Counted from the stretch's first letter, positions 1-7,542 are shown. The stretch: 42,723 nucleotides of DNA from Pelagibacteraceae bacterium AG-390-A02 (GCA_003278165.1 QCGU01000008.1:1-42723); one strand, 5' to 3'. Program-made: numbers and translations. The notes: a model not told the origin generated them from the letters alone.

Positions 1-740
1 CACTTAGATGTTTCTTAAATCCAAAATTAGGTCCAGTATTACCAGCAAGTGAAAGACCAACTAATATGGGTAAAGTTTGGTATGAATTCTTTATGGGATT
101 AGTGCCACCAGCAGCATTAGTATTTTTTGCTTTAGGAAGTATTTTGTTTGGTTTAGCAACGCCAACTGAAGGGGCGGGGATGGGAGCTTTTGGATCAATT
201 GTTTTAGCTATAGCTTACAAAAAATTTAATTACAAAGGGTTAAAAGAGGCCTTAATCAAAACTTTAGAGATCACTGCTTTAATTATGTTCCTTGTTGCAG
301 CATCTAATTTTTTTGGTGCAGTTTTTTCCAAGTTAGGAACACCCTCACTTTTAACTGATTACTTACTAAACTTAGAAATTAATAAATATTGGATTTTAGC
401 AATAATGATGGCAGTCATCTTTTTATTAGGATGGCCGTTAGAGTGGGTACCAATTGTTTTGATTGTATTACCTATTCTTTTACCTCTGGTTCAAGAATTA
501 GGATTTAATTTAACTTGGTTTGCAATTCTAGTCGCAGTAAATTTACAAACCGCCTGGCTATCTCCTCCAGTTGCATTATCTGCCTATTTTTTAAAAGGTG
601 TTGTTCCTGATTGGGATCTAAAAGATATATATCTTGGAATGATGCAATTTATGGTAATTCAGGTTATTGGCTTAATATTAATTATTATATTCCCGCAAAT
701 CGCACTTTGGTTGCCTGAAGTAATGTATCCTTCTCCTTAG
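1..740 (+). CDS. TRAP transporter large permease (DctM-like), 3' part
   Basis: This is the C-terminal part of the large membrane subunit of a tripartite ATP-independent periplasmic (TRAP) transporter, which imports organic acids or similar solutes with Na+ and a periplasmic binding protein. The frame is open from base 3, so the gene starts upstream of the window; the ATG at 66 is internal. About 245 residues are visible. They include the PxLPASERP-type loop, several hydrophobic helices, a GLATPTEGAGMGAFG segment and a SPPVALSAYFLKGV segment, both typical of the DctM family. It ends 1 nt from the convergent EamA gene. The substrate cannot be inferred because the binding protein and small permease lie outside the window. 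Confidence 0.9.
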   Translation, partial: LRCFLNPKLGPVLPASERPTNMGKVWYEFFMGLVPPAALVFFALGSILFGLATPTEGAGMGAFGSIVLAIAYKKFNYKGLKEALIKTLEITALIMFLVAASNFFGAVFSKLGTPSLLTDYLLNLEINKYWILAIMMAVIFLLGWPLEWVPIVLIVLPILLPLVQELGFNLTWFAILVAVNLQTAWLSPPVALSAYFLKGVVPDWDLKDIYLGMMQFMVIQVIGLILIIIFPQIALWLPEVMYPSP

Positions 741-741
741 T

Positions 742-1638
742 TTAAGATTTTTTGTTTATATAAGGAATTATTGTTCCTATTAAAATTATACCAAGAGAGA
801 GAAATATTTTAAAATTTATTTCAGCATCAATCACTATCCAGGCAGAAGTTGCACCAATTGGACCAGTGAGTGGATACATTAAGCTAATTCGTCCTAGAGG
901 AAGTCTTCTTAAGGCATAATTATAAAATAAATATGCTGCAAAAGTTATAAAAGATAAAGTCAGAGCAGCCATTACCGATGGTGTAAATTTTAAATGATAA
1001 GTGTATTCAAAACTAGAATTTGGCCAAATAATAAAAAGAATTAAGAAAGAAAGAACAAAACCAGTAAAATATTGAAATGTGTTTACAGATAACTGATTTA
1101 CTTTTGTTTGCATAAATTTTCTACCAATAACTTCGTTAGTTGATGCACAAAGCATTCCTAGAAAAATAATTAAGTCACCTAAATAATTACCAACTCCTAA
1201 TTTAAATTGACTGGTAAGTAACAAATAAGTTCCTATCAAAGTGATAAATACACCTATAATTACTTTTGTTTCTATTTTTTCATTTAAAAAAATTTTAGCT
1301 ACAAATGGTTGCATAAGTGGAAGTGTACTAATAATAGCCACACCATTAACTGGACTTGTTAATAGTAATCCTACGTGAAACGAAAGAGTTACAAGAAATG
1401 GATTTAACAATCCCATCAAAAAAGGTTTTAATCCAACTTCTTTTATTGAAATATCTACTCTCATTAAGAGGCAGAAAAAAAGCATCAAAAAAAAAGCAAT
1501 TAAAAATCTTACAGCCAATAAATCAACTATATAAAATTCTTTTAATGCTAAAGTTACAAATGGTGGACCAGAACCAAATCCAATAACTGCCATTAACATT
1601 GCAAAATAACCAATGTTATTTGTAATAAAATTTTTCAT
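742..1638 (-). CDS. EamA/DMT-family transporter
   Basis: A 298-aa polytopic membrane protein of the drug/metabolite transporter superfamily, probably an exporter of a small metabolite or amino acid. It has about ten hydrophobic segments arranged as two EamA repeats. The first ends around the LPLMQPFVAKIFLNEKI motif and the second around the RLPLGRISLMYPLTGPIGA motif; the Pro/Gly pattern before the last helices is characteristic. The length is normal for the family. The ATG at 1638 follows a 66-bp region shared with the divergent NCS1 gene. It converges on the TRAP permease with a 1-nt gap. The family is clear; substrate and direction are not. Confidence 0.85.
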   Translation of the reverse strand: MKNFITNNIGYFAMLMAVIGFGSGPPFVTLALKEFYIVDLLAVRFLIAFFLMLFFCLLMRVDISIKEVGLKPFLMGLLNPFLVTLSFHVGLLLTSPVNGVAIISTLPLMQPFVAKIFLNEKIETKVIIGVFITLIGTYLLLTSQFKLGVGNYLGDLIIFLGMLCASTNEVIGRKFMQTKVNQLSVNTFQYFTGFVLSFLILFIIWPNSSFEYTYHLKFTPSVMAALTLSFITFAAYLFYNYALRRLPLGRISLMYPLTGPIGATSAWIVIDAEINFKIFLSLGIILIGTIIPYINKKS

Positions 1639-1704
1639 AAGTATTTAAATTTAAGCTACTAAAAAAAGATATTGTATCACACTTAATTAGTTTATTATTT
1701 AATT

Positions 1705-3162
1705 ATGAGTCGTAAAAAAGCAAAATACTCACTATCTAACTGGGATCTTGTGAGTGTAAATCCTAATTACAAAGTTTGGAATTGGAAAGACCTGTTTAGC
1801 TTTTGGGCAGTAAATATTCAGAGCGTTATTGCATTTTCTTTAATAGCTTCTTTATACATTGTGTATAATTTAAACACTTTTGTTGTTTTTTTTGGAACTC
1901 TAATTGGTTCGTTATTGGTATATTTTCTTGCCAATTTGATTGGAAAACCCTCTCAAAAATATGGTCTACCATTTGCTGTTCTTTTAAGAACTTCTTTAGG
2001 CTTCAAAGGTGCTCAGTACTTTGGGTTTTTGAGATGTCTGGTTGGTATCTTTATGTTTGGAGTTCAAACGTATTTTTTATCAAAAGCATTTACTTATTTA
2101 ATTCGAATTTCTTTATTTAGCTTTGACGGTTCAATTCTAGAAAATAATATTTTTTTTATTTTTGTATTAGGTTTAAATGTTATTGACTGGACCTCAATAA
2201 TCATTGCGATTTTGTTTCAAACTTTTTTATTTAGTATAGGTATAAATTTAAATAAAAAAATAATTAATTACTCAGCAATTATTGTTTACTCTGGAATATT
2301 ATTCTTTTTTTTTGTTGTATTACTTAATGATGTAAAAAGTACCTCAACAGCTTTTGCTGAAATATTTATTCTTAATAATTTAATTGATAAAAATAATATT
2401 TTGCCTCTGATTACTGTTGCAGGAACTGTATTTGCCTATTTTTCAATTATATTGGTAAATTTTGGTGATTTTTCACGTTATGTTAAAAATGAAAAAGAAC
2501 TTAAAAAAGGAAATTTATCTTTAATTTTAAATTTAATTGTTTTTTCTTTTTTTTCAGTTTTTATTGTAATTGGATCTGATGTTTTTCTTAATTTAAAGTT
2601 TTTAGATCTAAACTCTATTTTAACAAGTCCAAATGATATTATTGGAAAATTTGATAATTTAACTATTACAATTATTGCTTTGCTTTTTATTATTGTTGCT
2701 TCTGTATCTACTAATTTGGTTTCAAATTTTATACCTTCTCAATATTCATTAATAAATTTTATTCCTAATAAATTAAACTTGAAATCATCTAGTTTAATTA
2801 TTGGACTTTTAGGATTTGTAGTTTCAATATTTTGGCTTACTTTAATAAGTCAGATTGGTGTTTTGTCATTAATTGATACTTTTGCTGCATTATTTGGACC
2901 ATTATTTGGAGTTATCATTGCAGATTATTATTTAATTAAAAACAAAGAATTAAGTAATAATGACATTTATTCTGTTGATGGAGAAGGATTGTATTTTTAT
3001 TCAGGAGGCTGGCATTTAAAAGGTGTTTATTCCTTATTTTTAGGTTTTATTTTTTCATCTTCAACTATATGGAATGTTAATTTAATGTTTTTACAAACTT
3101 ATTCTTGGATAATGGGTGCATTTGTAGCCTGGATAACGTATTATTTGTTAGCAAAAAAATAA
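1705..3162 (+). CDS. NCS1-family nucleobase:cation symporter
   Basis: A 485-aa transporter with about 12 hydrophobic helices that resembles the nucleobase:cation symporter-1 family (uracil, allantoin, cytosine and hydantoin permeases). The N-terminal SNWDLVSVNPNYKVWNWKDL stretch matches the NCS1 entry motif. GFKGAQYFGFLRCLVG followed by FMFGVQTYFLS corresponds to the substrate-site helix 3 region, and NFGDFSRYVKNEKEL to the conserved helix 8 loop. The ATG is preceded by AT-rich sequence with no clear Shine-Dalgarno. The next gene starts 1 nt after the stop, so the two are almost certainly co-transcribed. The pairing with a dehydrogenase hints at an uptake-and-oxidation pair, but the substrate is unknown. 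Confidence 0.88.
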   Translation: MSRKKAKYSLSNWDLVSVNPNYKVWNWKDLFSFWAVNIQSVIAFSLIASLYIVYNLNTFVVFFGTLIGSLLVYFLANLIGKPSQKYGLPFAVLLRTSLGFKGAQYFGFLRCLVGIFMFGVQTYFLSKAFTYLIRISLFSFDGSILENNIFFIFVLGLNVIDWTSIIIAILFQTFLFSIGINLNKKIINYSAIIVYSGILFFFFVVLLNDVKSTSTAFAEIFILNNLIDKNNILPLITVAGTVFAYFSIILVNFGDFSRYVKNEKELKKGNLSLILNLIVFSFFSVFIVIGSDVFLNLKFLDLNSILTSPNDIIGKFDNLTITIIALLFIIVASVSTNLVSNFIPSQYSLINFIPNKLNLKSSSLIIGLLGFVVSIFWLTLISQIGVLSLIDTFAALFGPLFGVIIADYYLIKNKELSNNDIYSVDGEGLYFYSGGWHLKGVYSLFLGFIFSSSTIWNVNLMFLQTYSWIMGAFVAWITYYLLAKK

Positions 3163-3163
3163 T

Positions 3164-4168
3164 ATGAAAGCATTAGTATATACCGGAACACAAGAATTGG
3201 TTTATAGGGAAGAACCTAATCCAATTGAAGTTTCAGGAGAAAGTATCTTAAAAATCCATGCTTCAGGAATATGTGGTTCGGATATGCACGCGTATCATGG
3301 GCATGACGAGAGAAGAATTCCACCATTAATATTAGGTCATGAAGTTAGCGGTGAAGTACAAAATGGAAAATTTAAAGGTAAGAATGTTGTTTTAAACCCT
3401 CTTATAACTTGTGGTAAATGCGAATACTGCACAAGTGGAAGAGAACATCTTTGTCCCCATAGAGTCCTAATAGGAATGAACAAGCCAATCGAAAGGCAAG
3501 GTGTTTTTGCTGAATTCGTTTCAACTCCTGATAAAAATATTTATGAAATCCCAGACGGATTAGATAAAAATGAAGCGCCAGTAGCAGAACCAACAGCAGT
3601 TTCTCTACATGCGGTGTTAATTGGTGAGCAATCTTTAAAAAAACCTCTATCTGAGTGTAAAATTTTAATCCAAGGTGGAGGTGCAATTGGATTATTATGT
3701 GGTCTAATTTTATCTAAAATTAAAAATAACAAAAATATCATTCTTTCTGATCCAAATAAACTGAGATTAAATGAGTGTTCTAAATATTTAGATGCAAAAT
3801 ATGTAGCACCTGATCATAATGAGATAGAAAGTAATAAATTTGACATTGTATTTGATACAGTAGGTTTAGAAATTTCAAGACAACAGGCTATTGAAGTGGT
3901 CAAGCCAGGTGGATCAATTATACACATAGGTTTAACACAGCCATCTGGAACCTTTAATTTTAGAAAAATGACACTTCAGGAGGTGACTGTTATAGGAACT
4001 TATTGTTATACCAATAAAGATTTTGAGCAAACGTTATCAATATTAGCGAATAAAGAGATAGGTTCTCTAGATTGGATTGAATTTAGAGATTTAAAAAATG
4101 GTGGTGATGCCTTTAAACAAATTCATGATGGCACGTGTGTTGCACCAAAAATTATATTAATACCTTAG
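3164..4168 (+). CDS. Zinc-dependent medium-chain dehydrogenase (MDR/threonine-dehydrogenase-like)
   Basis: A 334-aa NAD(P)-dependent oxidoreductase of the zinc-containing medium-chain alcohol dehydrogenase superfamily, probably cytoplasmic. Catalytic zinc ligands are visible as C37 (GICGSD) and H59-E60 (GHE). The structural zinc lobe is C83, C86, C89 and C97. The Rossmann fold carries GGGAIG at 171-176, followed by the SDPNKLRL strand-helix. The length suits sorbitol, threonine or galactitol-phosphate dehydrogenase-like members, which cannot be told apart here. It lies 1 nt downstream of the NCS1 symporter, so the substrate may be a compound that transporter brings in (inference). Its last 17 nt overlap a small minus-strand ORF. 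Confidence 0.88.
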   Translation: MKALVYTGTQELVYREEPNPIEVSGESILKIHASGICGSDMHAYHGHDERRIPPLILGHEVSGEVQNGKFKGKNVVLNPLITCGKCEYCTSGREHLCPHRVLIGMNKPIERQGVFAEFVSTPDKNIYEIPDGLDKNEAPVAEPTAVSLHAVLIGEQSLKKPLSECKILIQGGGAIGLLCGLILSKIKNNKNIILSDPNKLRLNECSKYLDAKYVAPDHNEIESNKFDIVFDTVGLEISRQQAIEVVKPGGSIIHIGLTQPSGTFNFRKMTLQEVTVIGTYCYTNKDFEQTLSILANKEIGSLDWIEFRDLKNGGDAFKQIHDGTCVAPKIILIP

Positions 4169-4286
4169 AATTAGAGTTTAATTTTATAGCCCTAGAACTC
4201 CCCATTTTTAGTTCATTAGACATAACTGGTACAGAAATCATTATTGACCAATAAATTAGAAGTAAAAAAATTGAAATTGTTTTCAT
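4152..4286 (-). CDS. Candidate 44-aa secreted or membrane-anchored small protein
   Basis: A small reading frame from ATG (4286) to TAA (4152). It begins MKTISIFLLLIYWSIMISV, a plausible signal peptide or single membrane anchor with a possible cleavage site near VMS-NE. A short basic polar tail follows (K27, R32, K35, K41). It overlaps the 3' end of the dehydrogenase gene by 17 nt on the opposite strand and is divergent from the DUF3047 gene. There is no Shine-Dalgarno, which is normal in this window. I do not recognise the protein. The clean signal-peptide pattern favours a real gene, but at this length in AT-rich DNA chance is possible. Confidence 0.35.
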   Translation of the reverse strand: MKTISIFLLLIYWSIMISVPVMSNELKMGSSRAIKLNSNSKVLI

Positions 4287-4361
4287 GTAAATTATTTAAA
4301 AATTAATTCTGATTTTTGCATGTTTAAATCTTGTCTAAATAATGTATTAAGAACTTAAGTT

Positions 4362-5012
4362 ATGAAAATATTTTTCAAATTTATTTCAATTTTTTTGATT
4401 TCAATCAGCTCAACAGTTGCAAATGAAGTTATAGTATTTAAGTTTACAGAAGAGGAACTTTCAGAATTAACTATTAGAAAAGTAAGAGGAGCAAAGAATG
4501 AGACAAGCTATACAGTTGGGAAAAATGAAAATGGAAACTTTCTAAAAGCGGTTGCTGATAATGCAGCTTCTGGACTTGGAAAAGAGGTCAAAATTGATCT
4601 AAATAAGACACCTTTTATTAATATTACATGGAAAATTGAGAAAGATTTGTCAGGAATTAAGGAAGACACTAAAAAAGGGCATGATTTTGCTGCTAGGGTT
4701 TTTGCAGTTAAGAAAACTGGTGCCACTCCATTGTCAAACAGAGCAGTTAACTACGTGTTTTCAAGCAACAATGATGTTGGGCAAAGTTGGCCGAGCCCTT
4801 ATACAAAAAAATCTATAGATAATGTAATGGCAACGACCAAAATTAATTTAAATGAATGGGTAACAGTTAAATCTAATGTAAAAGAAGATTTTAAGAAATT
4901 CCACGATTTAGATTTAGATGAATTAGATGGTTTAGCAGTTATGGCGGATACAGATAACTCTAAAATGAAATCTATAGCCTATTTTCAAAACATTTATTTT
5001 TCAGAAAATTAA
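4362..5012 (+). CDS. DUF3047 family periplasmic protein
   Basis: A 216-aa protein with an N-terminal signal peptide (about residues 1-20, ending near STVA-NE), so probably periplasmic. The body resembles DUF3047: an ITWKIEKDL strand, a KGHDFAARVFAV motif, an NYVFSSN segment, and a closing GLAVMADTDNS with YFQNIYF. In DUF3047 these form a jelly-roll-like carbohydrate-binding type domain whose function is not established. It is preceded by about 75 bp of AT-rich DNA beyond the small minus-strand ORF, enough for its own promoter, and its stop abuts the stop of the next minus-strand small gene without a gap. Family assignment is fairly sure; function is unknown. Confidence 0.8.
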   Translation: MKIFFKFISIFLISISSTVANEVIVFKFTEEELSELTIRKVRGAKNETSYTVGKNENGNFLKAVADNAASGLGKEVKIDLNKTPFINITWKIEKDLSGIKEDTKKGHDFAARVFAVKKTGATPLSNRAVNYVFSSNNDVGQSWPSPYTKKSIDNVMATTKINLNEWVTVKSNVKEDFKKFHDLDLDELDGLAVMADTDNSKMKSIAYFQNIYFSEN

Positions 5013-5153
5013 TTAAATTTTAGTATATTTTTTTAGCCCCATACTCAAGAATGATAGTATGATTGCTACAATTACATCCTCTGTCGGTGTAGCATTGGGT
5101 ACACCATAGTTCCATAAAATTACTCCAATCAACCAAATTATATAAACTTTCAT
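5013..5153 (-). CDS. 46-aa two-segment small membrane protein
   Basis: A short gene from ATG (5153) to TAA (5013), ending exactly where the convergent DUF3047 gene ends. The protein starts MKVYIIWLIGVILWNYGVP, has a short polar turn (NATPTED), then a second hydrophobic helix (VIVAIILSFLSMG) and a basic end (LKKYTKI). Two short helices with a Lys-rich C-terminus suggest an inner-membrane hairpin with both ends cytoplasmic. I do not know a named family. The exact fit between the flanking genes and the coherent membrane pattern support it over an overlapping longer frame at 5020-5232, which would run into the ybgC start. Confidence 0.6.
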   Translation of the reverse strand: MKVYIIWLIGVILWNYGVPNATPTEDVIVAIILSFLSMGLKKYTKI

Positions 5154-5211
5154 AGCAGTTATTATATCTTAGTTTGTATAAATATTTCTCATTTTTTGAT
5201 ATTAATAAACA

Positions 5212-5628
5212 ATGCATAAAACATTTAGCCATAATGTTAAAATTTACTATGAGGATACAGACTCAGGAGGAGTGGTTTATTATGCAAATTATTTAAAATT
5301 TTTTGAAAGAGCAAGAACAGAGGCTCTATTTACTATTGGTTTAAGTAATTTGAAAATAAAAGCTGAGTTTAATTGTTTAATTATTGTTAAATCATGCAAT
5401 ATTGAATATAAAAAATCAGCATACTTAGAAGATAATTTAACAATAAAATCTTTTATTTCTTCAGTAACAAAAACCTCTTTTGTAATGGATCAGACAATCT
5501 ATAAAGATGATTTATTAATTGTAGATGCAAAAACGCATTTAGTATTTGTAAATACAATTGGAAAGCCTACTAAAATTCCTGATATTGTTTTAAACAATTT
5601 TGAGCCTTATATTTTAAAATCTAAATAG
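5212..5628 (+). CDS. ybgC: YbgC-type acyl-CoA thioesterase (hotdog fold)
   Basis: A 138-aa 4-hydroxybenzoyl-CoA thioesterase-like protein of the YbgC family, which hydrolyses acyl-CoAs and is often tied to the Tol-Pal/phospholipid system. The signature YYEDTDSGGVVYYANYLKFF is near the N-terminus; D17 matches the catalytic aspartate of YbgC. Length is normal for a single hotdog domain. Unlike the classic arrangement, it is not beside tolQ here. The ATG at 5212 lies 58 nt from the divergent small membrane gene. Its 3' end overlaps the convergent glycosylase gene by 8 nt. Confidence 0.9.
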   Translation: MHKTFSHNVKIYYEDTDSGGVVYYANYLKFFERARTEALFTIGLSNLKIKAEFNCLIIVKSCNIEYKKSAYLEDNLTIKSFISSVTKTSFVMDQTIYKDDLLIVDAKTHLVFVNTIGKPTKIPDIVLNNFEPYILKSK

Positions 5629-6301
5629 CTGTTACTTTTTTAATTTTTTTAAAAAAATTAATTATCATTTTTTCAGAAATTAATTTTGTATTTACATTTC
5701 TTGGGCTTGGATGATAACACGCGTATAATCGAATTTTATTTGATAAATTGTAATATTTCCCATGCTTAAAAGTAAATTTACCATTTAATTTAATTTTTCT
5801 TTTGTAATATTTAATACAATTGTCAAAGGCAACTTTACCTAAAGCCACAATCGTTTGGATTTGATTTAAAGTTCCAATTTCATTTTCAAAATGATCAGAA
5901 CAATTTGTCAGTTCTTCATTTGTTGGTCTATCACCAGGGGGGACGCATTTTAGGATATTGGTGATAAAGGTTGATTTTAATTCCAATCCATCATTTAAAC
6001 TTTCTGAATACGATAGATTGGAAATATTTGCTTTTTTTAAACAAGAAAATAAGAAATCACTTGATTTGTCTCCCGTAAATGGTCTTCCTGTTCTAGTTCC
6101 ACCATGAGCTGCTGGCGCTAGACCTAGTATTAACAATTTTGAATTAGTCTTACCAAATCCAGGAACTGGTTTTCCCCAATAAGTTTCATTAATATTTTGT
6201 TTTCGTTTTTCAGTAGATATTTTTTTTATAAAATTAGTTAATCTTGGACATCTTTTACATTTAATAATTTTCTTATTTAGTTGTTTTAATTTAGTATCCA
6301 T
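5621..6301 (-). CDS. Uracil-DNA glycosylase, family 5 (UDGb-like, Fe-S)
   Basis: A 226-aa DNA repair enzyme that removes uracil, and in some relatives other deaminated bases, from DNA. Motif A is GLAPAAHGGTRTGRPFTGD (60-78), with the Ala-rich loop typical of family 5 rather than family 4 (which has GEAPG). The C-terminal substrate motif is HPSPRNVNT. Cysteines C15, C18, C119 and C134 fit the four ligands of the [4Fe-4S] cluster found in families 4 and 5. Its start codon lies 2 bp from that of the divergent phosphatase gene, so any promoter lies within the neighbour. It converges on ybgC with an 8-nt overlap. Confidence 0.88.
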   Translation of the reverse strand: MDTKLKQLNKKIIKCKRCPRLTNFIKKISTEKRKQNINETYWGKPVPGFGKTNSKLLILGLAPAAHGGTRTGRPFTGDKSSDFLFSCLKKANISNLSYSESLNDGLELKSTFITNILKCVPPGDRPTNEELTNCSDHFENEIGTLNQIQTIVALGKVAFDNCIKYYKRKIKLNGKFTFKHGKYYNLSNKIRLYACYHPSPRNVNTKLISEKMIINFFKKIKKVTAI

Positions 6302-6303
6302 TA

Positions 6304-6861
6304 ATGAAAAATTTAAAATATTTTTTAATTATATTTATATTTTTTAATTCCCCAATTAAAGCAGATTTAAATGAAGCTATGATTAGTGAGCTTCAAAAGG
6401 GTGGTAAATTAATATTTATTCGTCATGCATACGCACCAGGAGGAGGAGATCCTTCTTATTTTGATATCAACAATTGTGAAACCCAAAGAAATTTAAACGA
6501 TGAAGGAAGAGTGCAATCAAAAAAAATTGGTAATTTTTTCAAAACAAACAATATTTCAATTAATAAAATTTATTCAAGTGAATGGTGCAGGTGTAAAGAA
6601 ACTGCAGAAATAGCTTTCAAAAACTTTGAAACTAAAAATTTTTTGAATTCTTTTTTTAGTGCAAAATTTTCATTAAATAGAAAACAACAAGTTATTGATT
6701 TTAATCAGTTCTTAAAAACTTGGGATCAAAAACAAAATATAATTTTTGTAACACATTACGTAGTAATATCTGAGCTTTTAAATTATGCACCATCATCAGG
6801 TGAAATTGTTATTTCAGATAAAAATTTAAAAGTAATTGATACTTTAGTAATAGAATATTAA
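6304..6861 (+). CDS. Histidine phosphatase family protein, exported
   Basis: A 185-aa phosphoglycerate-mutase-like histidine phosphatase. A signal peptide covers about residues 1-20 (MKNLKYFLIIFIFF...IKA), so it probably acts in the periplasm. The catalytic motif is LIFIRHAYAPGG, with the phospho-accepting H41 after R40. SSEWCRCKETAE supplies the second Arg region, and FVTHYVVISELL the second catalytic His. The NLNDEGRVQSKKIG segment is typical of the family. The substrate is unknown. A 46-aa basic protein gene begins 10 nt after the stop and is probably co-transcribed. Confidence 0.85.
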   Translation: MKNLKYFLIIFIFFNSPIKADLNEAMISELQKGGKLIFIRHAYAPGGGDPSYFDINNCETQRNLNDEGRVQSKKIGNFFKTNNISINKIYSSEWCRCKETAEIAFKNFETKNFLNSFFSAKFSLNRKQQVIDFNQFLKTWDQKQNIIFVTHYVVISELLNYAPSSGEIVISDKNLKVIDTLVIEY

Positions 6862-6871
6862 ACTAACTAAT

Positions 6872-7012
6872 ATGTCCTCAAAAAGAGCAATGCGTCAAGC
6901 ACAAAAACAAGCTTTTGCAAAGCATAGATCAAATATAACCAATTCAAGATTTGATTTTATAAAGAAAAATTTAAATCAGGAAAAAAAATCTAAAATTAAA
7001 AAAAAAAATTAA
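6872..7012 (+). CDS. 46-aa highly basic small protein
   Basis: A short gene from ATG (6872) to TAA (7012), 10 nt after the histidine phosphatase. The product begins MSSKRAMRQAQKQAFAKHRS and ends in a lysine-rich tail. It has 15 Lys/Arg against 2 Asp/Glu in 46 residues and no hydrophobic helix. A composition like this suggests RNA, DNA or ribosome binding, but I recognise no family and the function is unknown. It ends 14 nt before the convergent 57-aa membrane protein gene, fitting the compact packing of the region, and the first 30 residues are not simple low-complexity sequence. Confidence 0.6.
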   Translation: MSSKRAMRQAQKQAFAKHRSNITNSRFDFIKKNLNQEKKSKIKKKN

Positions 7013-7026
7013 ATTATATTTAGAAC

Positions 7027-7200
7027 TTATTTTCTCTCACTCTTATCTGCAAAAAATAAAGCTATAATAAATATCACAGTCCATGCAAATACAGACAATG
7101 TTTTTAAAGGAGTGGTATCTACACCCCAAACATCAAAGAATAAAGCACCAATAATTATACCTATAGCATAAATAATGCTTACAATTTTAACTTTGCTCAT
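7027..7200 (-). CDS. 57-aa two-helix small membrane protein
   Basis: A short gene from ATG (7200) to TAA (7027), on the same strand and 6 nt after the DUF1289 gene, so probably its operon partner. The protein has a basic start (MSKVK), a first hydrophobic helix (IVSIIYAIGIIIGALFF), a polar turn (DVWGVDTTPLKT), a second helix (LSVFAWTVIFIIALFF) and a charged end (ADKSERK). I do not recognise a family. Its layout is like that of the 46-aa protein at 5013-5153: two helices, a turn containing GV..TP, and a basic tail. Confidence 0.6.
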   Translation of the reverse strand: MSKVKIVSIIYAIGIIIGALFFDVWGVDTTPLKTLSVFAWTVIFIIALFFADKSERK

Positions 7201-7206
7201 ATTGTT

Positions 7207-7458
7207 TTATTCTTTAATTATGTTTTTCTTGAAAAGAGATATACCGTTCTTGATCTTGTAAGAATAAGATTCTTTAAAACTTTCAAGCTGCCAACCAGTT
7301 AGTCTTTTTTGAATTTCATTTAAATTTTCTTTTTTCCAATCCTCTGTTGTTTCTTCTAACTTCCAAAGTCTTTTTTCTTCGTTATTTCTTCCACAACCAT
7401 AACAGTACCCAGTCGAAGGGTCTGTTTTACAAATACTAATACAAGGCGAAATAATCAT
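7207..7458 (-). CDS. DUF1289 domain protein
   Basis: An 83-aa protein of the DUF1289 family, a small cysteine-rich domain of unknown function common in proteobacteria. The core PCISICKTDPSTGYCYGCGR carries C6, C10, C19 and C22, which could bind a metal. A conserved W follows (EEKRLWKL), and the rest is charged and helical. I choose the ATG at 7458, which places PCI at residue 5 as is usual. The frame could extend to a TTG at 7506, but that would overlap the likely promoter of the divergent tRNA-Leu. The 57-aa membrane protein gene follows 6 nt downstream. Confidence 0.8.
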   Translation of the reverse strand: MIISPCISICKTDPSTGYCYGCGRNNEEKRLWKLEETTEDWKKENLNEIQKRLTGWQLESFKESYSYKIKNGISLFKKNIIKE

Positions 7459-7499
7459 TTTATTTATATTTTTATATCCTTTTACACTATTATTCGGAT

Positions 7500-7527
7500 T
7501 GGACAAATCAGTTCAATAATATATAAA
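7500..7527 (+). promoter_or_regulatory. Probable sigma-70 promoter for tRNA-Leu and tig
   Basis: The -35-like TGGACA (7500-7505, 5 of 6 matches to TTGACA) and -10-like TATAAA (7522-7527, 5 of 6) are separated by 16 nt. Transcription would start near 7534, about 9 nt before the tRNA. AT-rich DNA gives chance -10 boxes, but the paired hexamers and position support this one. Confidence 0.5.
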
Positions 7528-7542
7528 GCACCTAATTTAACT

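Noticed and set aside
1356-1586. 76-codon plus-strand ORF opposite the EamA gene
   Set aside because: It is a Lys/Leu-rich antisense shadow of a clear transporter gene with no plausible domain.
5020-5232. Longer minus-strand ORF across the ybgC start
   Set aside because: It is Cys/Tyr-rich nonsense in an adjacent frame to a coherent 46-aa membrane protein, and it overlaps the ybgC start.
7459-7506. Extended DUF1289 start at TTG
   Set aside because: It overlaps the likely tRNA-Leu promoter and adds non-family sequence; the ATG at 7458 fits the usual short N-terminus.
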